Origin: Gammaproteobacteria bacterium
GTDB taxonomy: Bacteria; Pseudomonadota; Gammaproteobacteria; GCA-001735895
Direction: 5' to 3'
Length of the DNA stretch: 17,515 nt
Assembly: GCA_029288195.1 (NCBI GenBank)
Contig: JARFPR010000119.1
Coordinates: 1-17,515, forward strand
The notes beneath the pieces were generated by a model. It saw nothing but the letters and a program-made list of their open reading frames with translations. It made no database searches and was not told the origin of the DNA. Below are positions 1 through 8,474 of this stretch, in pieces; the stretch's first letter is position 1, and the number at the start of each line of letters is the position of its first letter. The translations under genes were made by a program, and so were the position numbers.

Positions 1-1
1 G

Positions 2-511
2 GGCACTGCGCAAACACCTTCAAACCAGATCATCCTGGGACTGGCCCTTTTTCTGACACTGTTCGTAATGTCACCCGTGTTTGACCAGGTTTACCAGGTA
101 GCCATGCAGCCATACCTGAATGGTTCGATGTCGGCGATGGATGCGATGCGGGCGGCGACCGAGCCGTTCAAGACGTTTATGCTGGCGCAAACGCGTGAAA
201 CCGATATCCGTATGTTTGCCGATATTGCCGGTGTGGCCGAAATTGAATCCCCGGAAAAAACGCCTTTCACCTTGCTAATGCCTGCCTTCGTCACCAGCGA
301 GCTAAAGACAGCTTTTCAAATCGGGTTTCTGATCTTCATTCCGTTCGTGATTATCGACCTGGTGGTTGCCAGCGTGCTGATGTCAATGGGTATGATGATG
401 TTGTCGCCGATGATTATTTCCTTGCCCTTCAAGCTGATGTTATTCGTGCTGGTTGATGGCTGGGCCTTGATCATGGGGACCCTGGCATCGAGTTTCCTGC
501 TGGGGGCCTGA
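2..511 (+). CDS. fliP: Flagellar export gate protein FliP (5' end missing)
   Basis: FliP is the main subunit of the FliP5-FliQ4-FliR1 export gate of the flagellar type III secretion system in the inner membrane. The frame is open from the first bases of the window, so the gene begins upstream. About 169 residues are visible, and an N-terminal part of roughly 80 residues, including the signal sequence, is missing. The visible start has the family stretch GTAQTPSNQ followed by a hydrophobic segment (GLALFLTLFVM). Two more hydrophobic segments follow near the C terminus (LIFIPFVIIDLVVASVLM and LMLFVLVDGWALIMG), as in FliP. It ends one base before the fliQ start codon, so the two are surely cotranscribed. 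Identification is secure from sequence and gene order. Confidence 0.97.
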   Translation, partial: GTAQTPSNQIILGLALFLTLFVMSPVFDQVYQVAMQPYLNGSMSAMDAMRAATEPFKTFMLAQTRETDIRMFADIAGVAEIESPEKTPFTLLMPAFVTSELKTAFQIGFLIFIPFVIIDLVVASVLMSMGMMMLSPMIISLPFKLMLFVLVDGWALIMGTLASSFLLGA

Positions 512-512
512 G

Positions 513-782
513 ATGACACCCGATACCATCATCGACCTGTCGCAACAGGCACTTTACGTAATCGCAATGCTGACTGCACCAATGTTGCTGTCGGCGCTCG
601 CGATCGGTTTGTTGATCGGTATGTTCCAGGCCGCGACCTCGATCAACGAACAAACCCTGAGTTTTATTCCCAAGCTCATGGTCTTGTTACTGTCGATACT
701 GATTGCAGGGCCCTGGATGCTTAACCTGTTGTTGAGCTTTACCAGGCGCCTTTATATCGGCATCCCGGGACTGATTGGTTGA
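513..782 (+). CDS. fliQ: Flagellar export gate protein FliQ
   Basis: FliQ is a small two-helix membrane protein that assembles around FliP and FliR in the export gate. The 89-residue length is normal for the family. Two hydrophobic segments are visible, about residues 15-38 and 52-75. The segment around LLIGMFQAATSINEQTL carries the charged and polar loop typical of FliQ. The ATG start follows the fliP stop by one base and has a G-rich Shine-Dalgarno stretch (about 501-505) in the end of fliP. The 3' end overlaps the fliR start by 8 bases, which points to translational coupling. Confidence 0.97.
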   Translation: MTPDTIIDLSQQALYVIAMLTAPMLLSALAIGLLIGMFQAATSINEQTLSFIPKLMVLLLSILIAGPWMLNLLLSFTRRLYIGIPGLIG

Positions 783-1563
783 TCTGCAGATGGATTTCAG
801 TTTCGCCCAGGCAACCGCTTTCGTTGGATCACTGATCTGGCCGATGATGCGCATCGGTTCGATGTTTATCGCGATGCCGGTAATCGGTACGCGCCTGGTA
901 CCAACCCGCGTCAAAATTATTATTACCATGGTGCTGTCAGTTGTGGTGGTACCGCTATTACCCGAACTACCACAGGTCGAAGCGCTCTCGGTCGAGGGAT
1001 TTTTCATCTCGGCACAGCAAATACTGATTGGCCTGTCGATGGGTTTTACGATGCAGCTGGTATTCGGTGCGCTGATGATCGCTGGTGAAGCGATTGCGAT
1101 GAGCATGGGCCTAGGATTTGCGTCGATGGTCGATCCCACCAACGGCGTCAATGTACCCGTGGTCTCGCAGTTTTTTATTATTATCGGCACGCTGTTGTTT
1201 CTTGCCCTGGGCGGTCACCTGATGCTGATTCAGCTGGTCGTGTCCAGTTTCGAGAGTTTGCCGATCTCGGCGACGGGCGTCGGACGCGCTGATTTCTGGT
1301 CGCTGATTGCCTGGGGAAGCCAGATGTTTATCGGTGCTCTGTGGGTGGCTATTCCGGCCTTGATCTCGATGCTGGTGATCACGCTGTCGATGGGTGTCAT
1401 GACGCGGGCAGCACCGCAGTTAAATATATTCTCGGTCGGCTTCCCGGTAACCATGTTCATGGGATTCATTATTTTGCTGCTGGTCATGCCTGGCCTAATG
1501 CCGCGATTTAATCAAATGATGCTACAGGCGATGCAGCTCTCGCAATCGATCGTGGCACCCTGA
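775..1563 (+). CDS. fliR: Flagellar export gate protein FliR
   Basis: FliR is the single-copy subunit that closes the helical FliP/FliQ export gate. The product has 262 residues with several hydrophobic segments. It carries the family motif PVIGTRLVPTRVK near residues 35-47. I chose the TTG at 775 over the ATG at 790. With TTG the distance from the first residue to the conserved WPMMRI block is about that of known FliR proteins, and a GGGA at 766-769 sits at a suitable distance upstream. The ATG at 790 has no clear ribosome-binding site. The TTG start overlaps fliQ by 8 bases. The start is the only uncertain part of this call. Confidence 0.95.
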   Translation: MVDLQMDFSFAQATAFVGSLIWPMMRIGSMFIAMPVIGTRLVPTRVKIIITMVLSVVVVPLLPELPQVEALSVEGFFISAQQILIGLSMGFTMQLVFGALMIAGEAIAMSMGLGFASMVDPTNGVNVPVVSQFFIIIGTLLFLALGGHLMLIQLVVSSFESLPISATGVGRADFWSLIAWGSQMFIGALWVAIPALISMLVITLSMGVMTRAAPQLNIFSVGFPVTMFMGFIILLLVMPGLMPRFNQMMLQAMQLSQSIVAP

Positions 1564-1575
1564 GGATAATCGGAT

Positions 1576-2706
1576 ATGGCGAACGAAAGCGACTCCGGTC
1601 AGGAAAAAACGGAACAACCCACCGCGAAAAAGCTTCGTGATGCGAAGCAAAAAGGGCAGGTACCTCGTTCCAAAGAACTCAATAGCATGACCATCATGGT
1701 TTTTGGCGCCCTGGGGCTGTTGTTCATGGGTTCCCACATGATTGAACATATTTTGATTTTCATGCAGGAGGGATTCACCATATCGCGTGCCGACGTGTAT
1801 TCCAGGCAGGCCGTGTTCGAAAAATTCGGCGTCGCAACCTACGAGGCCCTGACCGCGATCGGTCCGTTCATGTTCCTGATGACGGTGATTGCGATTTTCA
1901 CGCCCTTGGCAATTGGTGGATGGTCTTTCAGCATCGAGTCGATGGCATTCAAGGCTGATCGCATCAGCCCGATAGCCGGTTTCAAACGCATGTTTTCGGC
2001 AAAGGGGCTGATGGAACTGCTCAAGGCGATGGCTAAATTCCTGGTGGTATCCAGTGTTGCGGTTGTTTTCCTGTGGAGCAAGGCCGACGAGTTCCTCGGG
2101 CTGGGATCACAGTCACTGAACCTGGCACTGCAGCATGGTGCCTGGTTGCTGGGACAGAGCTTCCTGGTGGTATCTTCGACATTGATACTGATAGCGGCTA
2201 TCGATGTTCCATTCCAGCTCTGGGATCACTCTCAAAAGTTGAAGATGACGCTGCAGGAAGTACGTGACGAGTTGAAAGACACCGAGGGTAAGCCCGAGGT
2301 CAGGTCGAAAGTGCGCCAGGTACAGCAGGAGATGGCTCAGCGTCGCATGATGGAAGCGGTGCCGGATGCGGACGTGATCATTACCAACCCGACTCACTAC
2401 GCGGTCGCGTTGAAATACGATCACGATTCGATGGCGGCACCAGTCGTGCTCGCCATGGGCAAGGACCTGGTCGCACTCAAGATCAGGGAAATTGCTGAAT
2501 TTCACGATATCGAGATATTCGAGGCACCGCCGCTGGCGCGTGCGCTTTGCGCAAATTGCAAGCTGGACCGGGAAATTCCAGCACCTCTCTACTTCGCGGT
2601 CGCGCAGATACTCGCTTTCGTGTTCCAGTTACGTATCGCGCGCGATCAGGGAAGCGAAATGCCGCAGCGTCCCGATCCTTACATGCCGACGGACGAGGAA
2701 GCATAG
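1576..2706 (+). CDS. flhB: Flagellar export switch protein FlhB
   Basis: FlhB sits in the inner membrane at the export gate. By self-cleavage it takes part in switching export from rod/hook subunits to filament subunits. The 376-residue product has the usual polar N terminus (GQEKTEQPTAKKLRDAKQKG), four hydrophobic segments between about residues 35 and 215, and a cytoplasmic C-terminal domain. The autocleavage motif NPTH is intact, with N271 followed by P272. A canonical AGGA precedes the ATG at 1576. The 64-base gap to flhA is the largest inside this operon. A shorter paralogue of its C-terminal domain is encoded on the other strand at 10231-10560. Confidence 0.97.
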   Translation: MANESDSGQEKTEQPTAKKLRDAKQKGQVPRSKELNSMTIMVFGALGLLFMGSHMIEHILIFMQEGFTISRADVYSRQAVFEKFGVATYEALTAIGPFMFLMTVIAIFTPLAIGGWSFSIESMAFKADRISPIAGFKRMFSAKGLMELLKAMAKFLVVSSVAVVFLWSKADEFLGLGSQSLNLALQHGAWLLGQSFLVVSSTLILIAAIDVPFQLWDHSQKLKMTLQEVRDELKDTEGKPEVRSKVRQVQQEMAQRRMMEAVPDADVIITNPTHYAVALKYDHDSMAAPVVLAMGKDLVALKIREIAEFHDIEIFEAPPLARALCANCKLDREIPAPLYFAVAQILAFVFQLRIARDQGSEMPQRPDPYMPTDEEA

Positions 2707-2724
2707 TGGTCTCGTCATCAAACA

Positions 2725-2742
2725 CTTCAGCTTGCGCTGAGG
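2725..2742 (+). other. Small intercistronic hairpin between flhB and flhA
   Basis: CTTCAGC and GCTGAGG pair across a TTGC loop, giving 7 base pairs of which one is a G-U wobble. It lies in the 64-base gap and has no T-run after it, so it is not a simple intrinsic terminator. It might tune the stability or translation of the flhA message. The flhA ribosome-binding site GGGGAGAG lies downstream of it at about 2758-2764. The functional call is inference. Confidence 0.3.
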
Positions 2743-2770
2743 CCAGCAAAGCCGGCCGGGGAGAGTACTA

Positions 2771-4894
2771 GTGGCAGGACAAACGCTTAGCGCTCAACTC
2801 CGCGGGTTCAATCCCCAGGGCTTTGCGGCACCTTTAGTCGTCATCATGATGCTGGCGATGGTGGTGATACCCCTGCCGCCGATGGCGCTGGACATGCTGT
2901 TTACCTTCAACATCACTTTCGCGCTGGTGGTACTGCTGGTTTCGGTTTATGCGTTAAGGCCTCTCGATTTCACGGTTTTCCCGACCATCCTGCTGATTGC
3001 CACGTTGTTGCGCCTGGCATTGAATATCGCTTCAACGCGAATCGTGCTGCTCGAGGGTCATACCGGAACCGCGGCTGCGGGTAAGGTCATCGAGGCTTTC
3101 GGTGATTTTGTTATCGGTGGCAACTACGCGGTCGGCCTGGTGGTGTTTGCGATCCTCGTGATTATCAACTTTGTCGTGGTCACCAAGGGTGCCGGACGTG
3201 TCTCGGAAGTCAGTGCTCGATTCACCCTGGATGCAATGCCGGGTAAACAAATGGCGATCGACGCCGATTTGAATGCCGGCCTGTGTACGCAGGATGAGGC
3301 GCGACAGCGTCGTACCGAAATTTCCCAGGAAGCCGATTTCTACGGTTCCATGGATGGTGCCAGCAAGTTCGTCAGGGGTGACGCGATTGCCGGTATCCTG
3401 ATCCTGTTCATCAATATTATCGGTGGGCTTTCAATTGGCGTGTTTCAGCATGACCTCGAAGCGGGTGTCGCGGTACGCAACTACACCCTGCTAACCATCG
3501 GTGACGGCCTGGTCGCACAGATTCCGTCTCTGGTGCTATCAACCGCTACTGCGATCATCGTTACCCGGGTATCCAATTCGGAATCGATGTCGAGCCAGGT
3601 TTTCAGCCAGATGTTCGACAATCCTCGCGCGCTCATCGTTGCCGCGGGGATCATGACCTTGCTGGGACTAATACCGGGGATGCCGAATGCGGCGTTTTTA
3701 ACCATTGCCGCGATGGCTGCCGGTCTTGCCTACGTATTACACCGCAAGCAACAACAGGCTGAACTGGTCGAGGTGGAGGCGGAAGAAATCGAACCGCGGC
3801 CTGAACAGCGCGAACTGAGCTGGGATGACGTGCAGACGGTCGATATTATCGGGCTCGAAGTCGGCTATGGACTGATCCCGCTGGTGGATGCCCGCCAGGG
3901 TGGCGAACTGATGACCCGCATCAAGGGAGTGCGCAAGAAATTGTCGCAGGAACTGGGTTTTCTGATTCAACCGGTACATATTCGTGACAATCTCGATTTA
4001 TCCCCTAACAGTTATCGAATCAGCCTGCTTGGCGTACCGATGGGCGAGGCCGAGGTGCAACCGGGCAAGGATATGGCGATTAATCCGGGCACGGTTTACG
4101 GTGAATTGAGCGGTACCCCCACCCAGGACCCTGCCTTTGGTCTCGCGGCCTACTGGATTGAACGCGCGCAACGCGATCATGCGCAGACGCTTGGCTATAC
4201 CGTGGTCGACGCATCAACCGTAATCGCCACTCATTTGAGCCAGTTGCTGCAGGACAACGCACATGAATTGATCGGACATGAAGAAGTCCAGGAATTGCTC
4301 GAAGTGTTGAAACGCAGTTCGCCCAAGCTGGTCGATGGACTGACCCCGAAACCGCTCGAATTGAGTGTGATTGTCAAGGTGTTGCAAAACCTGTTGCAGG
4401 AGCAGATAGCAATCCGCGATCTGCGCAGCATCGCCGAAACATTGGCAGAACACGGCAGCAAGAGTCAAGATGCCGGCGCCCTCAGCGCGTTGGTGCGTGT
4501 GAGCCTGGGCCGGCAAATCGTGCAAAACATCTTTGGAATGGCGTCAGAGCTTACTGTGATGACCCTGCACCCGTCGTTGGAACAGATTTTGCTTCAGTCT
4601 GTACAAGGTCAGGACGGTAACGTTATGGCATTCGAACCGGGGTTGGCACAAATGATACATAGTTCGTTAAAACAGGCAGCAGAGACCCAGCAGTCTCGCG
4701 GCGAGCCGGCAGTATTGCTGGTATCGCAAAGTCTGCGGACTTTCCTGGCGCGGATGGTGCGTCATGCAATACCCGGGCTGCACGTATTGAGTTACGACGA
4801 AATGCCGGATGACAAACAATTAAAGGTCGTTGCCAGCATCGGGGCCCCCGATACCCTGGCTGCTACCGAAGAGAGGTCTGGAAATGAGAATTAA
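2771..4894 (+). CDS. flhA: Flagellar export gate protein FlhA
   Basis: FlhA is the nonameric export-gate protein that uses the proton motive force and docks export chaperones. The 707-residue length is normal. The N-terminal half has about eight hydrophobic segments. The FHIPEP family signature is clear around residues 138-165 (VSEVSARFTLDAMPGKQMA, then IDADLNAG). The cytoplasmic domain fills the C-terminal half from about residue 350. The start is GTG, with GGGGAGAG 6 to 13 bases upstream. The 3' end overlaps flhF by 11 bases. No truncation or missing signature residue is seen. Confidence 0.97.
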   Translation: MAGQTLSAQLRGFNPQGFAAPLVVIMMLAMVVIPLPPMALDMLFTFNITFALVVLLVSVYALRPLDFTVFPTILLIATLLRLALNIASTRIVLLEGHTGTAAAGKVIEAFGDFVIGGNYAVGLVVFAILVIINFVVVTKGAGRVSEVSARFTLDAMPGKQMAIDADLNAGLCTQDEARQRRTEISQEADFYGSMDGASKFVRGDAIAGILILFINIIGGLSIGVFQHDLEAGVAVRNYTLLTIGDGLVAQIPSLVLSTATAIIVTRVSNSESMSSQVFSQMFDNPRALIVAAGIMTLLGLIPGMPNAAFLTIAAMAAGLAYVLHRKQQQAELVEVEAEEIEPRPEQRELSWDDVQTVDIIGLEVGYGLIPLVDARQGGELMTRIKGVRKKLSQELGFLIQPVHIRDNLDLSPNSYRISLLGVPMGEAEVQPGKDMAINPGTVYGELSGTPTQDPAFGLAAYWIERAQRDHAQTLGYTVVDASTVIATHLSQLLQDNAHELIGHEEVQELLEVLKRSSPKLVDGLTPKPLELSVIVKVLQNLLQEQIAIRDLRSIAETLAEHGSKSQDAGALSALVRVSLGRQIVQNIFGMASELTVMTLHPSLEQILLQSVQGQDGNVMAFEPGLAQMIHSSLKQAAETQQSRGEPAVLLVSQSLRTFLARMVRHAIPGLHVLSYDEMPDDKQLKVVASIGAPDTLAATEERSGNEN

Positions 4895-6371
4895 GCGAAC
4901 CTTTGCGCCCACCATGCGCGATGCATTGCAACTGGTGAAGCAGGAGCAGGGCCCCGATGCCGTGATTCTGGGCAACAACAAAGTACCCGGTGGGGTCGAA
5001 ATCCTGTCCGCAATCGATTTTGACGAGGTAGCGGTTGCCGAGATAGCAGCAGCTGCACCGACGACTCGACGCGTACCGGAGACCGCAGCAGCTCCTGCAC
5101 CGGCGCCCCGGCAAGAAACGGAGAGTGCAGCGACGCCGGTAGTGCCATCTGCTGATGCGAATAGTGATGTCGCCAGCGATACCTGGGTCGGATCGATATT
5201 GAACGATGGACGCAAAGAGCCAATTCTGGGACCCGTTGCCGGGAGTAGTGTAACCACACCAGTAACCCACATTAAACCGAAACCAGCATTAAGCGCGAGC
5301 GATCCGGTGGTCAAGACCACAGTTGAAAGAGCACCTGGCAAACCCAAACAGGTCGCCAAAGCACCGGTAAAGAAAGCTGCTTCAACCAAGGCAAGCAACA
5401 TAAATACGGCTGCCAGGCAGCCCGCAGCCGCCCCGGTTATCGATGAAGTCAAGATAGAATTGCAAAACCTGCGCGACCTGATGGAGAGCCAGCTATCGGT
5501 ACTGCAGTGGGATCGTTTCAGCCAAAAGCACCCGGTGCGAACAGTATTGCTGAACCTGATGTCGGAACTGGGTTTGGGAGTAGATGTTTGTGAAACCGTG
5601 ATGTCACACCTGGGCCAGCTTAGTGAAGATCCACACAAGGTCTGGCAACAATTACTCGGCATTATTGCGCGCTGTATTCCGATAAGTCGCGATGATCTGC
5701 TTGCCGAGGGCGGTCGTATTGCGCTGGTGGGATCTACCGGGGTGGGTAAAACCACGACCATCGCCAAGCTGGCCGCGCGTTTCGTGCAGATGCATGGAAA
5801 ACGTTCGGTTGCGATGATCAGCACCGATTACTTCAGGGTCGGTGCCCAGGAGCAGCTTCAGCATTATGCGCGCTTGCTGGAAATACCCTTATTGATGGCT
5901 GGAAATAGCGAAGAGCTTTGTGATCGGCTGGATATGTTGAGCGACAAGAAACTGGTGTTGATCGACACCGCGGGCATGAGCCAGCGCGACCTGCGCCTGA
6001 GCGAACAGTTCCATCAGCTGCAGCTTGGTTCACCCGAAGTCAAACCCTACCTGGTGCTGTCGGCTAATACCCAGTTGGCGGCGCTAAACCAGACGATTGA
6101 AAATTTCAGCAAGGTAAAACTGGCGGGTGCAATTGTCACCAAGCTGGACGAAGCAGCCAGTCTAGGCGGCATCATATCAGCATCGATTCGCCATCAATTG
6201 GCGCTGACTTACTGCGGTACCGGGCAGAAGGTGCCCGCGGACCTGGAACCCGCAAAGAGCCACCGTTTGATCAGTAAGGCGGTGTCACTGATGCAGCGTT
6301 ACGGGGAGCAATTCGATCAGGAAGCATTGGCACTGCGCTACAACCACATCATTAACAAGAAACAGGCATAG
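4884..6371 (+). CDS. flhF: SRP-type GTPase FlhF, flagellar placement factor
   Basis: FlhF is an SRP/FtsY-related GTPase that sets where polar flagella are built. The 495-residue product starts with the conserved FlhF head MRIKRTFAPTMRDALQLVK. A long Ala/Pro/Thr-rich linker follows (about residues 55-185), then the N domain and the G domain. GTPase motifs are intact: P-loop GSTGVGKT at 283-290, DTAG at 361-364 and TKLDE at 419-423. The frame is open upstream to 4830. The ATG at 4884 is preferred because it matches the family N terminus and has GAGAGG at 4871-4876. It overlaps flhA by 11 bases. The next gene, fleN, encodes its known regulatory partner. Confidence 0.96.
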   Translation: MRIKRTFAPTMRDALQLVKQEQGPDAVILGNNKVPGGVEILSAIDFDEVAVAEIAAAAPTTRRVPETAAAPAPAPRQETESAATPVVPSADANSDVASDTWVGSILNDGRKEPILGPVAGSSVTTPVTHIKPKPALSASDPVVKTTVERAPGKPKQVAKAPVKKAASTKASNINTAARQPAAAPVIDEVKIELQNLRDLMESQLSVLQWDRFSQKHPVRTVLLNLMSELGLGVDVCETVMSHLGQLSEDPHKVWQQLLGIIARCIPISRDDLLAEGGRIALVGSTGVGKTTTIAKLAARFVQMHGKRSVAMISTDYFRVGAQEQLQHYARLLEIPLLMAGNSEELCDRLDMLSDKKLVLIDTAGMSQRDLRLSEQFHQLQLGSPEVKPYLVLSANTQLAALNQTIENFSKVKLAGAIVTKLDEAASLGGIISASIRHQLALTYCGTGQKVPADLEPAKSHRLISKAVSLMQRYGEQFDQEALALRYNHIINKKQA

Positions 6372-6379
6372 GAAGAACA

Positions 6380-7240
6380 ATGGACCAGGCTCAAGGCATC
6401 AGGCAAATGAAAGCACAGCATCCCGTTCAGGTAATCGCGGTAACCAGCGGTAAGGGTGGGGTCGGTAAGAGTAATGTCACGGTTAACCTCGCGGTGACGC
6501 TGGCGCAAGGCGGCGAAAAGGTTATGGTTATGGACGCTGACATGGGCCTTGCCAATATTGACGTCCTGCTGGGTCTGACTCCCGGTCAGAATCTCTCGCA
6601 TGTCATTAACGGAGAATGCACACTCGAGGAGACCATCATCGAAGGGCCGGCTGGAATCAAGATCGTGCCGGCATCTTCCGGAATCGCGATGATGTCAGAT
6701 TTGACGCCTGCCCAGAACGCCGGCGTAATCCGATCGTTTTCCGAATTGACCGAACCGGTAGACATTTTATTGATCGATACCGCGGCGGGTCTATCGGACA
6801 GCGTCGTCAGCTACACGCGCGCAGCGCGCGAGGTGATCGTCGTGGTTTGCGATGAGCCGGCCTCGATAACCGATGCCTACGCGATGGTCAAGGTAATGAA
6901 TCGAGACTACGGGGTGGAGCGTTTTCACGTGCTTGCTAACCAGGCGCATGGCGCTCAGCAGGGGCGCGAACTGTACAATAAGCTGGCGCGTGTTTCGCAG
7001 AAGTTTCTCGATGTAAGGCTCGACTTTCTAGGCAGCGTTCCCTATGACGATTGTTTAAAGAAAGCGGTGCAGAAACAAAAAGCCGTGGTCGAAGCCTTCC
7101 CACGCAGTCCTTCTGCAATGGCATTTAAGCAGGTTGCAAAGAAAACCCAGCAATGGCCGACCCCGAGCAACATGGAAGGGCATCTCGAGTTCTTTATCGA
7201 GCGCCTGGTCAAATACAGCACGCCGGAAGATCGCCTATGA
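6380..7240 (+). CDS. fleN: MinD/ParA-type ATPase FleN (FlhG), flagellar number regulator
   Basis: FleN/FlhG limits flagellar number. It stimulates the FlhF GTPase and, in Pseudomonas-type systems, antagonises the master regulator FleQ. The 286-residue product has the deviant Walker A motif GKGGVGKS at residues 24-31, MDADMGLANID as the switch region and ILLIDTAAGLSD as the Walker B region. Residues 2-8 read DQAQGIR. This resembles the FlhG N-terminal activator helix (DQAxxLR) known to act on FlhF, with Ile in place of Leu. AGGAAG at about 6370-6375 precedes the ATG, and the last four bases (ATGA) overlap the fliA start. fleQ itself is not in the window. Confidence 0.95.
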   Translation: MDQAQGIRQMKAQHPVQVIAVTSGKGGVGKSNVTVNLAVTLAQGGEKVMVMDADMGLANIDVLLGLTPGQNLSHVINGECTLEETIIEGPAGIKIVPASSGIAMMSDLTPAQNAGVIRSFSELTEPVDILLIDTAAGLSDSVVSYTRAAREVIVVVCDEPASITDAYAMVKVMNRDYGVERFHVLANQAHGAQQGRELYNKLARVSQKFLDVRLDFLGSVPYDDCLKKAVQKQKAVVEAFPRSPSAMAFKQVAKKTQQWPTPSNMEGHLEFFIERLVKYSTPEDRL

Positions 7241-7965
7241 ATGGACACGCGATGTATGCCGAAGTAGAAAATCTGGACGAGAAGGACCAGATAGTTCGCC
7301 ATGCATCGCTGGTTAAAAGAATTGCCTACCATCTGCTCAACCGATTACCACCGACGGTGCAGATCGATGATCTTATCCAGGCCGGTATGGTTGGCTTGCT
7401 CGAAGCAGCCAGCAATTTCGACGCCGAGATGGGCGCCAGTTTCGAAACCTTTGCCGGAATTCGTATCCGCGGTTCGATGATCGACGAAATTCGCCGCTCG
7501 GACTGGACGCCACGCTCGGTACATCGCAAGTTTCGCTCGGTTTCCGAGGCGATTCGCAAAATTGAAAACGAAACCGGCGAAGACGCAAAAGATGCCGATG
7601 TTGCAACGGCGCTCGGGATCAGCCTCGGAGATTATCACCAGATACTAATCGATTCATCATCCTCGCGTATTTACAGTATCGATACGATGGAGGAAAACAC
7701 GCAGGATGCGGCGATTTCGAGTTCGTCGGAGATTACGCCTGAAGAAGCCTTCAGTCAGTCCGAATATCAACAGCAACTGGCCGAAGCTGTTCGCCAGTTA
7801 CCGGAAAAAGAACAACTGGTCATGTCCCTGTACTACGACGATGAGCTTAATTTTCGCGAGATTGGTGAGATCCTCGAGGTCACCGAATCCAGGATCTGCC
7901 AGTTGCATGGCCAGGCCCTGCTGCGGGTTAAAGGTCGCATGTCCGAGTGGAACTCGCATGAATAA
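7237..7965 (+). CDS. fliA: Flagellar sigma factor sigma-28 (FliA)
   Basis: FliA directs RNA polymerase to late flagellar and chemotaxis promoters and is normally held by FlgM until the hook is finished. The 242-residue product has sigma region 2 (QIDDLIQAGMVGLLEA through FETFAGIRIRGSMIDEIR), the linker with DWTPRSVHRK, and a region 4 helix-turn-helix (FREIGEILEVTESRICQLH). The frame is open upstream to 7153. The ATG at 7237 forms an ATGA overlap with fleN, gives the normal family length and is preferred. An in-frame ATG at 7252 is a possible alternative. A sigma-28-like promoter lies just past cheY at 8367-8393. flgM is not in the window. Confidence 0.96.
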   Translation: MNGHAMYAEVENLDEKDQIVRHASLVKRIAYHLLNRLPPTVQIDDLIQAGMVGLLEAASNFDAEMGASFETFAGIRIRGSMIDEIRRSDWTPRSVHRKFRSVSEAIRKIENETGEDAKDADVATALGISLGDYHQILIDSSSSRIYSIDTMEENTQDAAISSSSEITPEEAFSQSEYQQQLAEAVRQLPEKEQLVMSLYYDDELNFREIGEILEVTESRICQLHGQALLRVKGRMSEWNSHE

Positions 7966-8344
7966 AGATATCAATATCCTGATTGTCGATGACTTTTCGG
8001 CGATGCGCGAGATTATCAGGAACTTGTTGCACGAACTTGGCTTCGACAATACCTCCGAGGCAGACGATGGACAGACCGCCTTACCGATGCTGCAGACAGG
8101 TAAATTCGATTTCCTGGTAACCGACTGGAGCATGCCCGAGATGGATGGATTGACGCTGCTTAAGACAGTGCGTGCCGATGAACAACTCGCTGATCTGCCG
8201 GTGTTAATGGTTACTGCCGAGGCGAAGCGTGAACAAATCGTTGATGCTGCCGAGGCCGGCGTTGATGCCTATATTGTCAAGCCTTTCACAGCGGAGACGC
8301 TGAAAGACAAAATCGACAGGATTTTTCAAGCGACAGAAAAATAG
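7958..8344 (+). CDS. cheY: Chemotaxis response regulator CheY
   Basis: CheY is the single-domain receiver that, when phosphorylated by CheA, binds the flagellar switch protein FliM and changes the direction of rotation. The 128-residue product has every key residue: acidic pocket D11 and D12, phospho-acceptor D56 (TDWSMPEMDG), T86, Y105 and K108 (AYIVKPF). The ATG at 7958 overlaps the end of fliA by 8 bases, so it belongs to the same transcript. The frame extends upstream to 7706 but that part is fliA in another frame. In many relatives cheZ and cheA follow at once; here there is a non-coding gap and a small ORF instead. Confidence 0.95.
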   Translation: MNKDINILIVDDFSAMREIIRNLLHELGFDNTSEADDGQTALPMLQTGKFDFLVTDWSMPEMDGLTLLKTVRADEQLADLPVLMVTAEAKREQIVDAAEAGVDAYIVKPFTAETLKDKIDRIFQATEK

Positions 8345-8366
8345 TAAATCGTTGAATTTTTTGAGA

Positions 8367-8393
8367 TTAACTTTTTTGGAGAATGGTCGATAA
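8367..8393 (+). promoter_or_regulatory. Candidate sigma-28 (FliA) promoter
   Basis: TTAACTTT at 8367-8374, an 11-base spacer, and GTCGATAA at 8386-8393 match the known FliA consensus TAAAGTTT-N11-GCCGATAA at 13 of 16 positions with exact spacing. The predicted transcription start is near 8400. The start codon of the small ORF at 8475 would then have a leader of about 75 bases. The site is 23 bases after the cheY stop and directs transcription away from it. The match is seen in the sequence; activity is inferred. Confidence 0.6.
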
Positions 8394-8398
8394 GGATA

Positions 8399-8422
8399 GT
8401 GAACGAGAAGGCACGGGTTCAC
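8399..8422 (+). other. Inverted repeat at the predicted 5' end of the small-ORF transcript
   Basis: GTGAAC (8399-8404) and GTTCAC (8417-8422) are exact inverted repeats around a 12-base loop. They begin where the sigma-28-type promoter would start its transcript, so they could form a 5' cap hairpin on that mRNA. The repeat is short and may be chance. Confidence 0.25.
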
Positions 8423-8474
8423 GGTAACACAACAGCTTGCGCAGTGAAGTCGTACCAGGAGAAAGATTTGTAAA

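Noticed and set aside
1181..1188. TTATCGGC, a minus-strand sigma-28-like -10 element inside fliR
   Set aside because: No matching -35 element at the right distance, and no minus-strand gene to serve.
4820..5824. 334-codon minus-strand open frame opposite flhF
   Set aside because: It lies wholly over flhF, which has intact GTPase motifs. The Ser/Thr/Ala-rich translation is what antisense reading of the Ala/Pro-rich linker gives.
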